A DNA stretch of 64,000 nt from Symbiodinium natans (Eukaryota > Sar > Dinophyceae > Suessiales > Symbiodiniaceae). Numbering within the stretch: position 1 is the first letter of the stretch; each line of letters opens with the position of its first letter. This document shows, piece by piece, positions 37,581 to 50,898 of this stretch. The translations under genes and the position numbers were made by a program. Under the pieces are notes generated by a model. It saw nothing but the letters and a program-made list of their open reading frames with translations. It had not been told where the DNA came from and did not search any database. Where the stretch lies: positions 1 through 64,000 of the forward strand of contig CAJNDS010000422.1 in NCBI GenBank assembly GCA_905221605.1, given 5' to 3'.

Positions 37581-40500
37581 AGATGTCAGTTGTGTCATGA
37601 TTTGCTTGTTGTCGGGACGCCACCTTGTGCATCTCGGTTCTCAGCTCAGGAAATACCTGGCTTGTTTTACTTTTTGACGGAAGATCAGGGGTGAGCAAGC
37701 CATCGTGGGTTTGGGGCATAGAGAGGGTTCTCGTACACGGCGCAAGGCGCCCCCAATCTTCCGTGCAGTTTTGACGGGAGGCTGGCCACAATGTGCCGGA
37801 AAGAACATGGTCTTTTGGAACTTGGTTGGGTTCCGACATCTGCAGAGAGATTCCAGTTAGATGCAAATTCCGACTTCTTGGGGCTGGCCTCCTCACAGTG
37901 CTCCAGCTTCAGACGCTTGGCCGCCCCATGTGCGCCATAAGATTTGCGATGGTGACGATGGCTGCAGCCAGCAGCTGGATAAAGGTGCAGCCCACGCAGG
38001 GTCCGACTACCCGCGGTCTCAGGACAGCAGCGCAGAGGTTGCCTATGGTTGCCTTTGTATGATAAGGGGTCGTCAGCGTTGCAGGAGTGGCGGCACTTCT
38101 GTTGGATCCAAAAGACTTGGCTTTTTTGAAGCCCTGTTGGGGGGTGATCCGAGCTGAGCTAACATGCCAAAAAACGTGATCAAAACTGACCCAGGTGGGC
38201 ACACGATGGTCTGGGATTCAGGTGCCGATGGTGCCGGTGAAGGCTCGCACACCGGACCCTGTTCTCGAGTTTCTGAGGCTTGGGGGCTCGTAGGCTCTGT
38301 TGGTTCTTGGTTCTTCCTCGCGGCGCCCTCAGAAGTAGGGAAGGTGTTTGAATTTCCACTCGCGCAGTTGGACGCTGCTGTGTCCTATATAAACTGTTGC
38401 CTAAACTTCTTAGGCTCCTAGCGCGTCTTCGAGGAAACACCTGGCTCCCCATTTTCCGAAACCCCCTTGTCTGGTTGAACGACAAGCCTCCTTCATGTCT
38501 TCATGCCTCAGTGCAACAGCACCTCAAAAGCAAGGAGCCGATACTCGTCCCACACCTTAAGACCTGCATCTAGGGCCAAGAGACTCCCAGGCTTCTTGAT
38601 GTTGGGCGGCGAGCTGTCGGACAGCGCCATGTCCGGCGACCTGTACTTCTACGGCGCCACCTCGCCCCTACGCTGACATGCCCCCGAAGCCCCATATGCC
38701 CAGGGAGCCCAAGGCCCTCTTAGTGCCCTCTTCGTTGAGGAACGCGCCGGCGCGCTTCAACCAGAAAGGATGCGGATTGATTCAAAAAGGGGGGCGCAAG
38801 AAAAGAAGGCCCTCAGCCCATTCAAAGCCCTAGAATCCCTAGAAGCTCCCTCAAAGGCTCTTGAAACCCCAAAACTCGTGGGTGGAAAAGACTCAGAGAG
38901 AACTCCTGAACGCGGGGGGCCCCCAAAACAAAATCCTGAGAAGGAACCAATGGACGCTGAAGTCTTCAGGCCCCGCAGCCACTTGGCCCCTTGAGATGTT
39001 CCACTAAAGGTCCAGGGCTTTTCAGGCTTTTGAGGGTCTTGAGGAATGTTTCAGTTGTTGAGGAGCCCAGCAAAAAGACCCTGAAAGTGATCGTTTCTGT
39101 CACTTCGCCAAACCTGAGGCCCGATACCACCACTCTGCAGTGATTGACCCCACCGCCCGGGCCATGTACCTTCCGGCAGCCTTAGCATTGGGAGGCTTTG
39201 ATGGTTTTCTGCTTGGGGGGGGGGGGGAGGGGGAGGGGGGGAAAACAAAGACTGTTGGGAGTCTGGGTCTAGATGGGGCTTCCGTGTAGTTATTCAGGGT
39301 TCTTCTTGCTCCCGAAGCGGTGGGACCGATGTTATAGCTGTTAGAGTGAATACAAGTACACTGGATCATGGATCAGCATGGTGTTTTGCTGTTGGGCCGT
39401 TGGGAGTCGCAAGGGGCAGCGAGGAACTCACACTAAGGTACATATTTGCGGGCATGAGCCTCGGCAGCGGCACAGTCAACACCTTCGGCGACCTCCATCG
39501 TTGCCCGGCTCGGATCTGAAGACGTTTCGTTTGCCAATACTAGCGCTAAGCAAGCATGGCCGCTTTCCAAGTCGCGACATACATCTGGCGAGGCATACAT
39601 AGGTCTCGTACACTGATATACGACCCCCTGCCCTTTTGTTTTAAGGTGACTCGCTTTACACGAGCGCGAGTGCGCGCTTAGGGTCACTAACCAAAATGGG
39701 TGTTTGGACCATGGCACATGCCACGCACCCAAACGCTGCCAGGCTACGACGTGGACCTTGACTCCTGGACCACCTGTGGTGGTAATCACCATGTGTTAGC
39801 TTGGGTAGCCCGGCGACCACCTGCAACAAATTCAACGGGAGGCTGCCCACAGCGGCAGAGAGAAGCAAAAACTCAGTCCTGTGCTGTCTTGATGATTCTT
39901 GATGCCAGGCGTATGCAACAAACCCACCCCAAACCCTGAATCCTAAACACTAGGAATCCATGCGGAGTGGTTCGTCCAGCTATGCGGGTGCCAAAACCCT
40001 AGGAGCCTTTTGCAGAAAACAAATCCAACTTTTCTTGCAGGACCGAGCTCCAAGGACTCCCAGGGACGGCAGGGCGCTCGCGGCACACGGCAGTGTGGGA
40101 CAGCAGCTCCGATCGCATGATCGTGTTCGGTGGTGTGGACGGCATGCAGAACAAGATGGGGGACATCCTCGAGTCTTGGTATCTAGGGATTCGGCCCTCT
40201 CTAACGTGAGAAGGGTGCCGAAGTCCCAGTTTAAAGACCACCAAACCACCCTGGACATCTCCCCTGAACCCCAAACCCTGGCCACCCCTAAGCCCTCTGA
40301 GACCTTTGGGCCCTAAAAAAACTCCCCAAACTGCAGACCCCAAGCATCTCAAAACATCTCAAACCATCTCTAAACATGCGAAGCTCAGGAGTACGACCGC
40401 TCGTCGGACTCCTGGTCCTTCCCACAGGTTGAGGGCCCAGCGGCGCGCGACGGCCACGTGGCCGTTTGGGACGACGCCACTGGCCCTTTTGCTGAGCTTA

Positions 40501-42659
40501 TGGATTCTTTAGACTGGGCTGTTATGTAGTGACTGTGAGTGCCAAGCATTTCGGGGGAATCAGGCGACTTGAGACCCCAAGACGAATTCGAGTTGCTGAA
40601 AGCAGATACTCCCAGGCGCCATGCTCATGTGCTGCGGCGTCACGTCGGACTCTGGGCAGAGCTTGGGAGACCTGTGGTCCTACGACGGCACGTGGGCCCA
40701 GCTCAGTCCATCCGGAGGCATCACCGCCCGGAGGCGCCTCAACGCAGAAAGCCTCCCGAAACCTGCCAAAGCCCTCAGCCCTAATCCCTGGAACTCGGCA
40801 CAATGCTTGGGTGTAAGGGCTTCAAAGGGCTCTGGAGTTTAGGGCCCCCGAACAATGTTCCCCTTGCAAATAAAGCCCTGGTGGCCCTCGCTTGCACCGA
40901 GAGAAAGAACCCTTCTCCGAAACTCTGAAAAATCTTCTGAGCCCCTCTTGGAGCAATATCGGCTCTTCGAATCTCTTTTGCCCTTTTCGCCCCTTCCCCT
41001 TCCTGACAGTCTTCCACACTTTCTACATGTATTGCAGATATATATATATATATATATATCCACACATGTTTTTGGTATTTGGGTTATGACGAAACGCCGC
41101 CGCTGAGATGACCATGCGCTCTCGATGATCTTGCCCCATGGTGGGCTCGTTTTGTTGTGCCTTTACACTTCACACACAAGGACACAAAGAGTCGTGCTTT
41201 CAGCAGGCCAGGGGGAAGGAGGCGGGGGGCGCCATGGACTCTGTTAAGTTGATCATCAGTCAGCAGTCATCAGGTACGCCTCGGCCGTCTGGGATCCGCA
41301 GGCGCGTGCCATGCTGGGCTTCGGGGGAAGAGCGACCCCAGAGACGGCGCTCAACTCCCTGTTCCTGCGGCCTGGCGATCAAGCGTTGCTAGATATGGCT
41401 GGCTTTGCAATGCCGGCTTTTGCTAAACAAGTCACGAAAGCTAGCTCTGTGGAGCTGGCGGGAGTTGTCGTTTACCCATGCACTGGTATTCACCTTGTTA
41501 AGAAGCTTCCAGGGAAAAAAAGGGTTCCACACCTTAACAGGTCCGAAACCCAAGACTTAAGGTGGGGGTGGGGGGGGGGGCCCCCCCCCCCCCCTCCTTT
41601 AAGGTGGTTGCGCGTGGGATAAGGGAGCGCCCCCCCCCTACCACCTTCAGGTCCCCCCCCCCCACAAGGTCCCCCCCCACCCCCCCCCAAGGTCCTCCCC
41701 CGCCCCCCACAGTCACCATGCTCTGAAGGTCTGTGGTACTTTGCAGAGGTCGTACTGAACAGAGCGTCCCTGTACCTAAACTTCGTTTGCGACACGGGGT
41801 TCCAGCGGGGGAAGCAAGGGGGCTGAAGGAGTTTAGGGCTTCAGATTTCGAGTTTAGGGGTCTTCGATCTTACCTGACTAACCGGTTGAGGCATGTGCCT
41901 GAAATACGGAAAAAGCTGCGCCGGCGGCTCCAAGTCCTGCCGACTCGCTGCATGCCACCCCCCTGTGGTGACTAGCTTTCGTAGCCCCTTCTCAAGTTGT
42001 AAGCATATTTTTGAGGAGACTCTGAATTTGTTTTGTTGGAAGTGAAGTGGCAAGCAGGGCCAAGCACAGAAAGTCCAGCGACTTGCAGTTCTTCGGACAT
42101 AGCTTCCCCCGCATCGGTGCCTATAGACCCGAACATTACGGATCTCAGCCTGAGGTATTCCGCGAGCGCCAACAGCTGGAGCGAATACACCGCGTCGGGC
42201 ACTCCTGCTTTTTTAGGCCCAGGCTGGCGGCTCCGAACGCTGACAAACGGCTACTTCATGTTAATGCTGCGCCGCTTCGCGACCCCGGCCTGGCCTCAGC
42301 GGGCAACCCCGGAAATCGCAGCTGTGAAGGTGCTGTCAATCTTGCGGGCTCCAGCTTTTTGCTCGGCTTTTTGCAATCACCACCCGAAATTTGGGAGTAA
42401 AACATGAAAGAACAAGGTGAGGTTGAAGGGTGGGGAGGGGGGTGTCCGCCCACTATGGTGGGGTTCAAACGGCCCCTGGTCCTGATGCACGTCTCCCGGA
42501 CATCGGCTAGGGTTACCCATTCCAAGCAAAACAAGTTGGGAGGGGATTTATCTTCCCCATACACCTACGGCCCGAGGCTTCAGCGGATATTAAGACTACT
42601 GGTTTGAATACTAATCTTCATGATTCACCTTGATGGTCTCTCTGGGTGTGAGGGACAGT

Positions 42660-43377
42660 GCCCTGAGGCGCCACCGCCTGGGACCCCGTGAACAGTCACC
42701 TTTACACCTTCGGCGGCTTGGAGCAGCAGGGCCCCAGAGACTCCCTGTGGAGGTTGGATGCGAATATCACCAGCACCTGTGCAGAGTTTTCCGCAGGGCT
42801 TGCAGATGTTGTAGGCTCTTTGTTCTGGTGCCTGGCTTTAGATGCCACCTCAGGTACTGCAACTTCCATAAACACCACCAGCAGTTCTTCAACCACCTCA
42901 CACACAGCTACATCGACAACTTCTTCCTCATTCTCGGAAACTTCATCCTCAAGGAGCAGTACGACACTGACTGCAAAAACATCGACCACAAGCACGAGTA
43001 CTAAAACGTGGACTCCCTTGACAACAACGTGGACGAAGTATCTCCCTACCCAAAGTGCCACCCGAACACCGTCAACCACCTCCTCATTTTCGGAAACTTC
43101 ATCCTCAAGGAGCACTGCAACAACATCGACCGAAGTCTACCCTGCCACGATTACTGACAATGCGGGCCTGCTGTTGGGTGACCTCGACACCTCCGAAGGG
43201 GAGCTCGCGAGGCAGCTGGTAGCCACGCTGGGCAACAGCTCCAACTCAACGGGTATCCTGGGAAGCACCCTCACGCAGTCGGACTTGGCGACCATTCAGA
43301 CTCTGGCCTTGCAACTTGGCGTGTCGGGTCGTTTCGGGCCGTTTAGGTTCTGGATGGAGGTTTGGCTGAAGGCTTGA
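42660..43377 (+). CDS. Kelch l + Ser/Thr linker + LLLGDLD, one open exon (copy 2)
   Basis: A single open frame from WDPVNSHLYTFGGLEQ through a Ser/Thr-rich tract to LLLGDLDTSEGELARQLVAT. It shows that the kelch and linker parts belong to one protein, which copy 1 shows only with a frame change. Confidence 0.75.
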
Positions 43378-43841
43378 TCGCAACTTGAAGCGGCGCCGTT
43401 TCATTGCAGACCAGCACAGGGACAGCCTCGCGATCTCCGACATGAGCCGCAACATCACGGTGCAGAGCGCCAGTGCCAGCGTGGAGGTTCCTCCGGACGT
43501 CGTTGCCCAGGTGCCAGCGGGGCCCGGTGCAGACAAGAATCATGGAGTTCTACCATGTGTCCTTCTGTGCTTCTTTCTGAGGTGCTCCAAGTACGTGTCG
43601 CCCCCCCCCCCCCCAAGTGCTCACAACAGGCTGCAGCAGCTGGCGGCAGCGGGCTGGTGCTGCTCAGCGTCTCGGTGGGCCTTGAAGAGCTCGGGGCTGG
43701 GCTCAACGGTTCCGAAGGAGGCGCAGGCGGGAGCACATGCGGGGGCTTCTTTCATGGTTCCTGTCTGAGGGTTTGGGCATTCTAGTCCACTTCTCGTGAT
43801 TCTCGCGTTTAGTTTTCTGTGGCTTCTCTCCCGGAGGTAAT

Positions 43842-44235
43842 GCTTTGGTCTCGCGGCCCGTGAGCATCACCTTCCGTGGGCCTGATGGCCAGAGGATTCC
43901 AATGCCGTCGCTGGCACGGCCCATCGAGGTTCTGATCCTGGGAGCGACCGAAGGCTCCCGGTGTGCTTTCTGGGACGAGGAGCTCCGATGCTCTAAACAA
44001 CTCTTTCAGCTTTTAGGCGCTAGCCAGCCCCGACAGCAGTCGCTGTAGCCAAACCACAGCAAGTTGGGTTCTCAGGAAGTTTGAGTGTTGAGTTTCGGAT
44101 CTCCTGGTACGTGTTTGTCCCCTTCTTTGAACCTTCCAACAAGGACACCGGCGCTTGGTCGTCGGAGGGCTTGCGTGCGGTGTCCTTCCGGGACGGGGAG
44201 TTGCTATGCCAGACCTCCCACCTCACCGCCCCTCG
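43842..44235 (+). CDS. GPS-site exons (copy 2)
   Basis: CAFWDEELR, then after an intron DTGAWSSEGLRAVSF and LCQTSHLTA. Same two-Cys form as copy 1, so the change predates the duplication. Confidence 0.78.
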
Positions 44236-45497
44236 GCGGGGCTTTGTGTTGTTTGGGGGGCTGTTCTCAAGCTCAACAAGCTCTGAAGAAGCGCTTCAAA
44301 ACCCTAAATGTCCCAAGAGGGCTAAGCGCTATACCCTCAGCAAACGACCCCCAGCTGCGCCGGAGGTCTTTGGGGCGGTTCTGGAGACCTTCCTCCACGT
44401 GCTCCGGTGCTCCACCGCCGCGCAGGTGTTCTCTGCGGAGGGCCTCCAGAACCTCAGCAAGGGCACGGGGGGTGGGAGTCGTAGGGAATCGTGGGATTTG
44501 TGGGAGTCGTGGGAACTTGGAGCTTCAGTGTGGGGTCGATTGGCTGCATGCGCTTCCGAGTTGTGTCGCGCAACGGCGCCGGGGGCACAGACGTGGCGTG
44601 GCAGCTCCCCAAATTTCGAAGCCAACAGGCACCTGGCCCGGCCATGCTGCTGCGATCATTACCTTCAGCGTTGCCTTGCTGAGCAGAGGGCAGTGGGCAT
44701 GGTGAAGAAAGTGGCAGAAGCTCTTGTTGTTAGCAAGGAGAAAGTAGATGCTGTAGTCGAGAAGCTAGTCAGTGGTCGCTGCAAGAGTCTTTGGATGTTA
44801 GTTTTTTGACGCAGAGTACGAGACGGTGTCCCTCACGCTGCGTGCAAACATGTGCATACGTGCATGTCCTGCTGTATGTTTCAGCCATTTCGCCTTGTCT
44901 TTTGGCTATGACCGTTGCCAGCGCTGTGATTACTCCAACGATTGGGAGTGCTGCTGCCTGTGCTGTGCTGAAAGGGGCGCCAGTTTGGTTCCACTTGCCC
45001 CCAAGTCTCTCTTCGTCTGCCTGCTGTTGCTCCTGTATGCCCTACGGCTTGACAGAAAGCGGTCGCTGTCCAGGCATGACCGCATGCCCGCATACTGTCA
45101 CATACTCCAGCCCCGGATAATCCCCTATAATCCTGTTGAATCCCGAAAAGCGGTCTTTAAGCTTCGAAACCCTGCAGGACAAGTCATACTGACCACTTTC
45201 TCAAGCTGTGCACCTGGCACCATGGCAGGAAGCAGGTGAAGGCCGCTTTGCTTATCGAGTTGGACGCGGACAAGCAGGAGCAATCCCCTCCCATGCCCTC
45301 AGCCCCGAATAGAACATATTCCCAAAATCTAGGCACGATCGGGCATTCTCGGGCACAGTAGAGCTGCGGTGAGGATGCTGCGGACGGCTATGCGGAGGAG
45401 GAAGAAGAGGAGGTAAAGGCAGAGAAGGCTGCGGACATTGATTTCGGCAAGAGTCCTGAAGCTTTGAATTCTAGTGACTAGCGCTGTCAGGCTCGAC

Positions 45498-47037
45498 GGG
45501 GAGCGCAGGTCGCCCATGCAAGCGGAGAGGATGCCAACGATGGCTGCGCGCAGCAGGCGCTCGCCGAGCGTCTCTGGCGGCTCACAGTCCATGCCCACGT
45601 CGGCCGCAACCTGGGTTTAGGCGGGTTTAGGGTCTGCTGCGAATCTGCGCAGTGTAGCCGTGAATCCGTGAATCTTGTAGGATGCCGAGCGCATTTCGAG
45701 GGCTTCTGGAAGATGCGAAGGCAGTTGTGATGGGGGCATCAGCTCACTCTAGCTGCAGGGTTTCTGCCACTCTTGGGGCCTTTGGAGCTGGTGACCAAAG
45801 CCTTCACTTACAATGCCCCAAAGAGCGTCTTAAGGAGAGTTCCAAGCGCTCCGGAGGGGCTCCAAGAATCCTCCGCAAGGCCCCGACACTCGATGCTAGC
45901 CCCCCCCCAACCCTAGCCCCTACAAACCCTAGTGATTTGAGCCCCTGAATCATGGGTATCCCAATAACTTCCGAGAGAGAGGCCGCCGAGCTAGTGAAGA
46001 AGAGCGCGTTGGCAGCGGCGGCAGACACCAGCTTCAGAATGATCAGGGATGCTCGGACCTCGGTTGCCCCCCCCCCCCCCCCCCCCTCACAGAGAGAACC
46101 CCTCCAATACAAGCTGGAGAGTAATGAATTAAGGAAACTAGAGGAAAAACAAAAAACACAAAAACACATCCCGACAATCTGCCTGGGGACGACGTGGGAT
46201 CTGAACAAGCTCACGAACTGCATGGTGATCCAGGGATGCATGGCCCACATCAGGAGAACCACGCGCTTGCACCAGAAGCTGTTCAAAAAGTTCTTCGCAA
46301 CCAAGGACTTGCTTCTCCTGTAGTCCGTGGTCTGGTCCATCCGCACGAAGTCCTCGATGGTCACCGACATGCTGGCTGTGGTTGAGTGCTGCAGGCGCCT
46401 CGGTACCCAACCCCAATCCCCCAACCCACCACCCGACCCTGCCTCCCTGGGCCCTCCCTCCCCCCCCCCACACCCTCCCGCACACCCTCGAAAGCCTCGG
46501 GACGCTTGCCGAGGCGGCCTCACGTTAGTTTAGTCCGAATCTTATTTTCAGATGAGTGGCGAAGTCCGTCCCGAACCTGCCAAAACCTTTTTGCACCCTG
46601 AGAACCGCTGCAACTACGCGTTGAATCGCAGAGCTGTCTCCTGTTTTTAAAACAGGCGAGCTGCGCGTGGCCCACCAGCCTCTCCGCTGCACGGATGCTC
46701 TGACGGTCGGCATGACTCTTGTAGGCGTGCAGAGAGCTGATGCAGCGGTTGATCGTGACCACCTGAGGGATTTGTCGGACTCTGAGGGGCTTTTTGGCTT
46801 TTTTGAGGGATTTCTTCGAGCATTTTCGAGCTGAGTCCGCCTTGGCATTCATCAACTCCGTCAGCAGGTCGTCGGGGATGTCGAACATCTGGCTAAGGAG
46901 CCACGCGAAAGAAGACGCCAAGCGCGCCGCGGCCTGAGAACGCCGTCTGGGAGAGCTTGCAGCACGCAACTTGTGCAAAACCTCTGCTTTTCTGTGCTCT
47001 TAACAACTGCCAAGAAGCCTGACGGCACACGCTGGGG
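45498..47037 (-). other. Internal inversion in copy 2
   Basis: The plus strand from 45,499 (GGGAGCGCAGGTCGCCC) reads as the reverse complement of copy 1 from 32,765 back to 31,521; direct orientation resumes at 47,038 (GGGTTGCACAAAAA). The cytoplasmic exon and three membrane exons are therefore on the minus strand. The inverted intron 45,605-45,955 is longer than in copy 1. Confidence 0.88.
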
Positions 47038-47178
47038 CGGGTTGCACAAAAAAAGCAGACGGGTTCAGGGCTTACAGGCAGTTTGCATGATTGCATGAGC
47101 CGTAGTTTAGAACAGCGCCTTCATCCCATAGATTTCATCGAGATTTCCGAAGAGTTCTTTCCAATGATCTTGGGGCGA

Positions 47179-47895
47179 CTTCGGAAAGAGCTCTGAGGCT
47201 CATCGTGCTGCTGGCCATGGTGCAGCGGCGGCAGGCCCCCCTCCCCCCCCCCCCCCCCCCGATAGCTTCAAGTCAGATGGGGAAAACGCCAGGTCCTGAT
47301 CCGGCGATGGACGGAAGAGGCCAAAGAGAGGCAGCTCAGGAGAATCGGGTGAAAGACTCGGATTTCGAGCCATACGAGAGTATTGGTTTGTGGGATTCTG
47401 AAACGATGGAGTAGCGAAATGTGGGAGAGCGGAAACAGCGCAGAAGCCGAATTCGGCCGTGAGGAGCTGGCGTCGCCGGCGTTTCATCTTCTGGCTGATC
47501 TGGCTTCTCCGTGTTCTTTTGTGAGGGTCCTTAACCCCCGCACTGGGACCCTTGCTCCTGTTAGGGGGTGCACAAAAGCACACAAGATGGTTCTGCCTCG
47601 TCATTCCTAGGGCATGTGTCTTCGCTGGACTGCAAGGTTCCTGTTTAGGCTGGGGCTTCCGTCTCCGTGGGTTGAAGCGTGGGGCTTCCGTCTCTGTCCG
47701 AGGTTTCCCAATGTTGGCCTCTCGATTCTGTACGTACTCGGCTTCCTGGCCAACGTGAGCCAAGCAGATGGGGCCAAGTGGATCGAAAGAGCCTTCGCCG
47801 CGACATTCGATGGCCCCTAAACCCGAAGCCCGAAACCCGAAACCCTAAACACTTAACCCTAAACCCTAAACCCTCAACCCTAAACCCTAAACCCT
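47179..47895 (+). other. Third tandem copy, left part
   Basis: Matches 33,963-34,600, including the GISILYVLGFLANVSQ-type frame (here VGLSILYVLGFLANV), and ends in a CCCTAAA array (47,865-47,893) that was the landing site of the Copia element. Confidence 0.75.
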
Positions 47896-47901
47896 CTCGC
47901 G

Positions 47902-48103
47902 TGGCAGGAAGCTCCACAGCGGGGTTACGCAGGGCTCTCCTTTTTGCCACCAAGCAGCAACACAAAACAAGACAAGAAAGAAGGTGACTTATTGTATCTT
48001 TGCTTCTACTGTACACTATACATAATGACTTCTAAAAATAACTTGTGGGTGTGGCAGGACTCCTGTGTAGACCTTAAGCCAAACACCGCACATGACTATG
48101 AGG
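47902..48103 (-). repeat. Copia LTR (3' copy)
   Basis: About 90% identical to 56,726-56,933. Its inner edge is diverged after GAGGTTGA. Confidence 0.75.
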
Positions 48104-48179
48104 TTGAGGCAAAAGGGCAAAAGGGCATCAGCATCTTAGGGCTCTCACTGGATCCTGCGGGGATGCTTTCCCGGCAGGG

Positions 48180-48578
48180 TCAAGTGTAGCAGTGTAGCCT
48201 CTTTGAAGCAAAATGCTTCGAATATGGGTCCGGCCTCAGTCCGGCCTGGAGCACTTCCTGGGACTGCGCAGGCACAGGAGAGTCTGGGTCCTGAACGAGA
48301 ACTGTCTCAACGTCAACAACAAACCAAACGCACTCGTCAGCAAGAGACTGCACTAGCTTCAAAGCTTGCTTTTCCAGGGAATTTTCAGGCTTACGAAGTT
48401 CAGCGTCTCTAGTGAAACCCCAGTCTCTAGGACTTTGGTCAAGACCGTAAGCTGCCTTTTTCACTATGAAGAAAGTACCTACAGGCACGACTCCTTTGGA
48501 CACGAGGATGCGTGGGGGGTTTAGGGCATCATGCTCGGCTGGGTTCTCGCTCTCCGGTGCGTCCCAAGCTGCGTGCAA
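48180..48578 (-). pseudogene. Copia RT fragment
   Basis: Reads AAYGLDQSPRDWG, the Copia-type RT box (consensus LYGLxQSPRxW), after a FFIVKK strand. The YVDD catalytic box is not recognisable downstream (VDVETVL). About 130 residues remain. Confidence 0.75.
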
Positions 48579-48589
48579 ATCCGGGCAGT

Positions 48590-49195
48590 AGGATGCGCAA
48601 CTTCGTTCGGACCTTTGGAGTCCAGGGGTTCAACAAAGACAAGCTCAGCCATTTTAATGGGGCGGTTTTCGGCATCAGCTTCATCCTCCAGCTTAGCCTT
48701 TCTTCCGCAGCGCTCAAGCAACTCACGACCTGCAGCATGGCTGCCACGCGTACGCGTGGGGTACAACTCATCACCGAACCACTCATCTAGAGCGCGATCC
48801 TCTTCACTAGGATCTACAACTGAAGGCTCGTAGCCCTCGCAATCACTTGGGATGCTGGGCTCGTTCGGGCACTCGGTCTGAGGACCTCCCCGGCTTATGT
48901 CGAGCTCCTCACAAACCTCACCCAACACAACACTCCCCCGAAGTTCACTCGAGGCATCCGCGCCAACATCTGGCATCAGCGAACCCTCCCCCGAACTCGG
49001 AAGCTCATGACACTTACTCCCTCGCTGACCATAAATTCCAACTCGGGGCACTCCAGGATCGCCATCGCCGTCCAACGCTGGTTGATTGTCGGGCTCGGCC
49101 TCAACCTCCCTAGGTTCATCTGGCTCATTTCCCAAATCCACCTGACTAGTGCGCTCTTCATCAGGATTTGCCGGAGTTTGGGACTCTGCCAACAA
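48590..49195 (-). pseudogene. Acidic linker between integrase and RT
   Basis: Glu/Asp/Pro-rich frame with no motif, at the position of the integrase-RT linker of Copia polyproteins. Confidence 0.5.
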
Positions 49196-49199
49196 GGGC

Positions 49200-49617
49200 C
49201 GACCACACGCGCGTCAACAGGAACTGTGTAGACTGCTGTCAATAGGTAACGCCTACGATGACTGAGTTTTTGTACGGACCTGGGCAATGAAGCGACAATA
49301 CAAAGGCCTGTGGTGCGCGGACTCGTCTATGTTGCCTTTGGGCAGCGGTCCTGATCACACAATCTCTGCGTGTCCTGAATGCATGGTGGCCAATGTCCAT
49401 TCTTTACATGTGTTTCAAAGCTATTCTTGGAAAGTTTGAGTTTAGGGTTCCGAGACACAACGGCCTCAAGCTGAGCACACACAATGCGCAACGCACCTGG
49501 CGCCCACGCCGCCCATCGACCAGACTCCCCAACAGTGGATTGGTTTGGATCTCCCACTCCCTCACCCTGCCAACCCGGACCCCTCACACTTATGGCCAAG
49601 CGGTCCTTGACCCCCAT
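49200..49617 (-). pseudogene. Copia integrase N-terminal fragment
   Basis: FETHVKNGHW followed by CDQDRC keeps an HHCC zinc-binding pattern, and RRRYLLTAVYTVPVDA is a typical start of the integrase core. The rest of the core (DDE) is deleted, and two frames are needed. Confidence 0.65.
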
Positions 49618-49654
49618 GAATTTGCTTTAACCCCAGCAATCGCTCAACTGCTAG

Positions 49655-50458
49655 TTAACTCGGAGTGGCCCACATTGAAGGGTATCCATCTGGGGCCTCA
49701 TGCTTCATGACCTCAGGGCTCAGGTACGACTGATGAGGGTCCTGGGGATCTTCAAACAACACCCAACGTCGACTCCTGAACGTGTAGGTGCCGGCATCCC
49801 CTGCCAAGGTGCTTTCCACTGCCAACAATGCCAACATGTACGTGCGATGCAAAAGGACATCAGATTCATGCACCTGCGACTGCTGAGGGAGTCAAACCGG
49901 GCAAACCATGAACATGGGGGCCATTGCGAGCTCGAAGTGGGGGTGGACCTCCCTCCCGAAACCGACACCTAGATTTGGAACCTCGAGAAAGGGCCACAGG
50001 GCGGACCCCCGAGCGCCGCATCGACTTTCCCCGAACAAACTAACTCAGGTACCTGTACGTGAGCGGGTTCATCAGGTCTTCTTTTAGGTCGACCGACGCA
50101 CAAACACCTCCTGCAGCTGTCACGGCATCCTCAATCTGCGACTCTCTCCAGCAAACAAGTTAAGAACTACCTTCCCAGCCTTTTTGATCTTTCGCCTCAA
50201 CCTACGATTCCAGACTGAGGTCTCATGTGACTGCTCCGGCCACGCTGCGACTGCAGACCTGACATCATGTGGGATTTGGGGCCACATGCGTCCTGCAGCA
50301 ACATGCAAAGCCGAACCAACATCCCCATCAACCCGCGCTTCATAAATCAACTTGTCTAAAAGCTCAATTTCGGTGTTGCGCGCCGTGCGGATTTCGAGTG
50401 TTCGTGCACACAGGTCACTGGCGAAGCTCCACATGCGATGTTGCTCAATTTTCGGCAA
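49655..50458 (-). pseudogene. Polyprotein remnant upstream of integrase
   Basis: Broken frames include KAGKVVLNLFAGES, a segment of the type seen between protease and integrase in dinoflagellate Copia-like polyproteins (from memory). Confidence 0.45.
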
Positions 50459-50559
50459 TCAGCTTGTGTGCAAGTTTCTGAAACTCGGGGGCGTCCGGAG
50501 GTAGTGAGAACTTCAATCTTTCCGCGTTGTGGGTGAGCTAGCGCACACCTTCGGTCTGA

Positions 50560-50868
50560 CTAGTCTAGCCGGCGTCCAAGCTCGATGAGCTGTCTTAGGG
50601 AAACGATCGGCTCAGTCTCTTGGTCAGTGATAAGTGTGCCTAGTGAGTTCACCCATAGCATTGCGGAACCTGATGCGAGATTCTCTTCATGTCTCTTAAG
50701 GGCGCTCAAGTCCTCGCCCTCAAGTTTCGGTCTAAGACACGCGCTTGCGCCGGAGCCGATCAAGCCATACTTGCAACTAAGGCCCCGGCCATCCGGCACG
50801 CCCAGATGGGCTGCGTCAGATGGCTCGAAACTCCCGCGGTCGTTTTGGAACAATTCTGGCACCAACAA
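50560..50868 (-). pseudogene. Copia protease fragment with lost active-site Asp
   Basis: GLIGSGASACLRP aligns with the retropepsin box (LIDSGAT/S); the catalytic Asp is Gly here. Confidence 0.65.
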
Positions 50869-50898
50869 GCTGTAGGAACCGGTTCGTGGCCTCTTGCA

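Larger units (their letters stand above)
37897..45235 (+). pseudogene. Kelch - Ser/Thr-rich - GAIN/GPS-like receptor gene, copy 2 (damaged)
   Basis: Exon counterparts follow copy 1 in order: kelch a 37,897; b 38,194; c 38,591; d 39,110; e 39,437; g 40,041; h 40,428; i 40,616; j 41,273; k 42,084; l plus linker 42,660-43,377; GAIN 43,411 and 43,620; GPS 43,842 and 44,141; post-GPS 44,340; first membrane segment near 44,980. The GPS exons are nearly identical to those of copy 1. The copy lacks the 530-bp segment with an exon-like frame and, after 45,498, its remaining exons are inverted, so a normal product is unlikely. It could still make a truncated secreted or single-span receptor. Confidence 0.65.
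33963..47178 (+). repeat. 13.2-kb tandem duplication unit (copy 2)
   Basis: The sequence starting ACTTCGGAAAGAGCTCTGAG at 33,963 returns at 47,179. In between, copy 2 is collinear with copy 1 (18,058-32,906) in exons and many introns, apart from the inversion and indels noted separately. Some stretches (43,620-44,290 versus 29,130-29,790) are nearly identical, so the duplication is recent. Confidence 0.85.
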
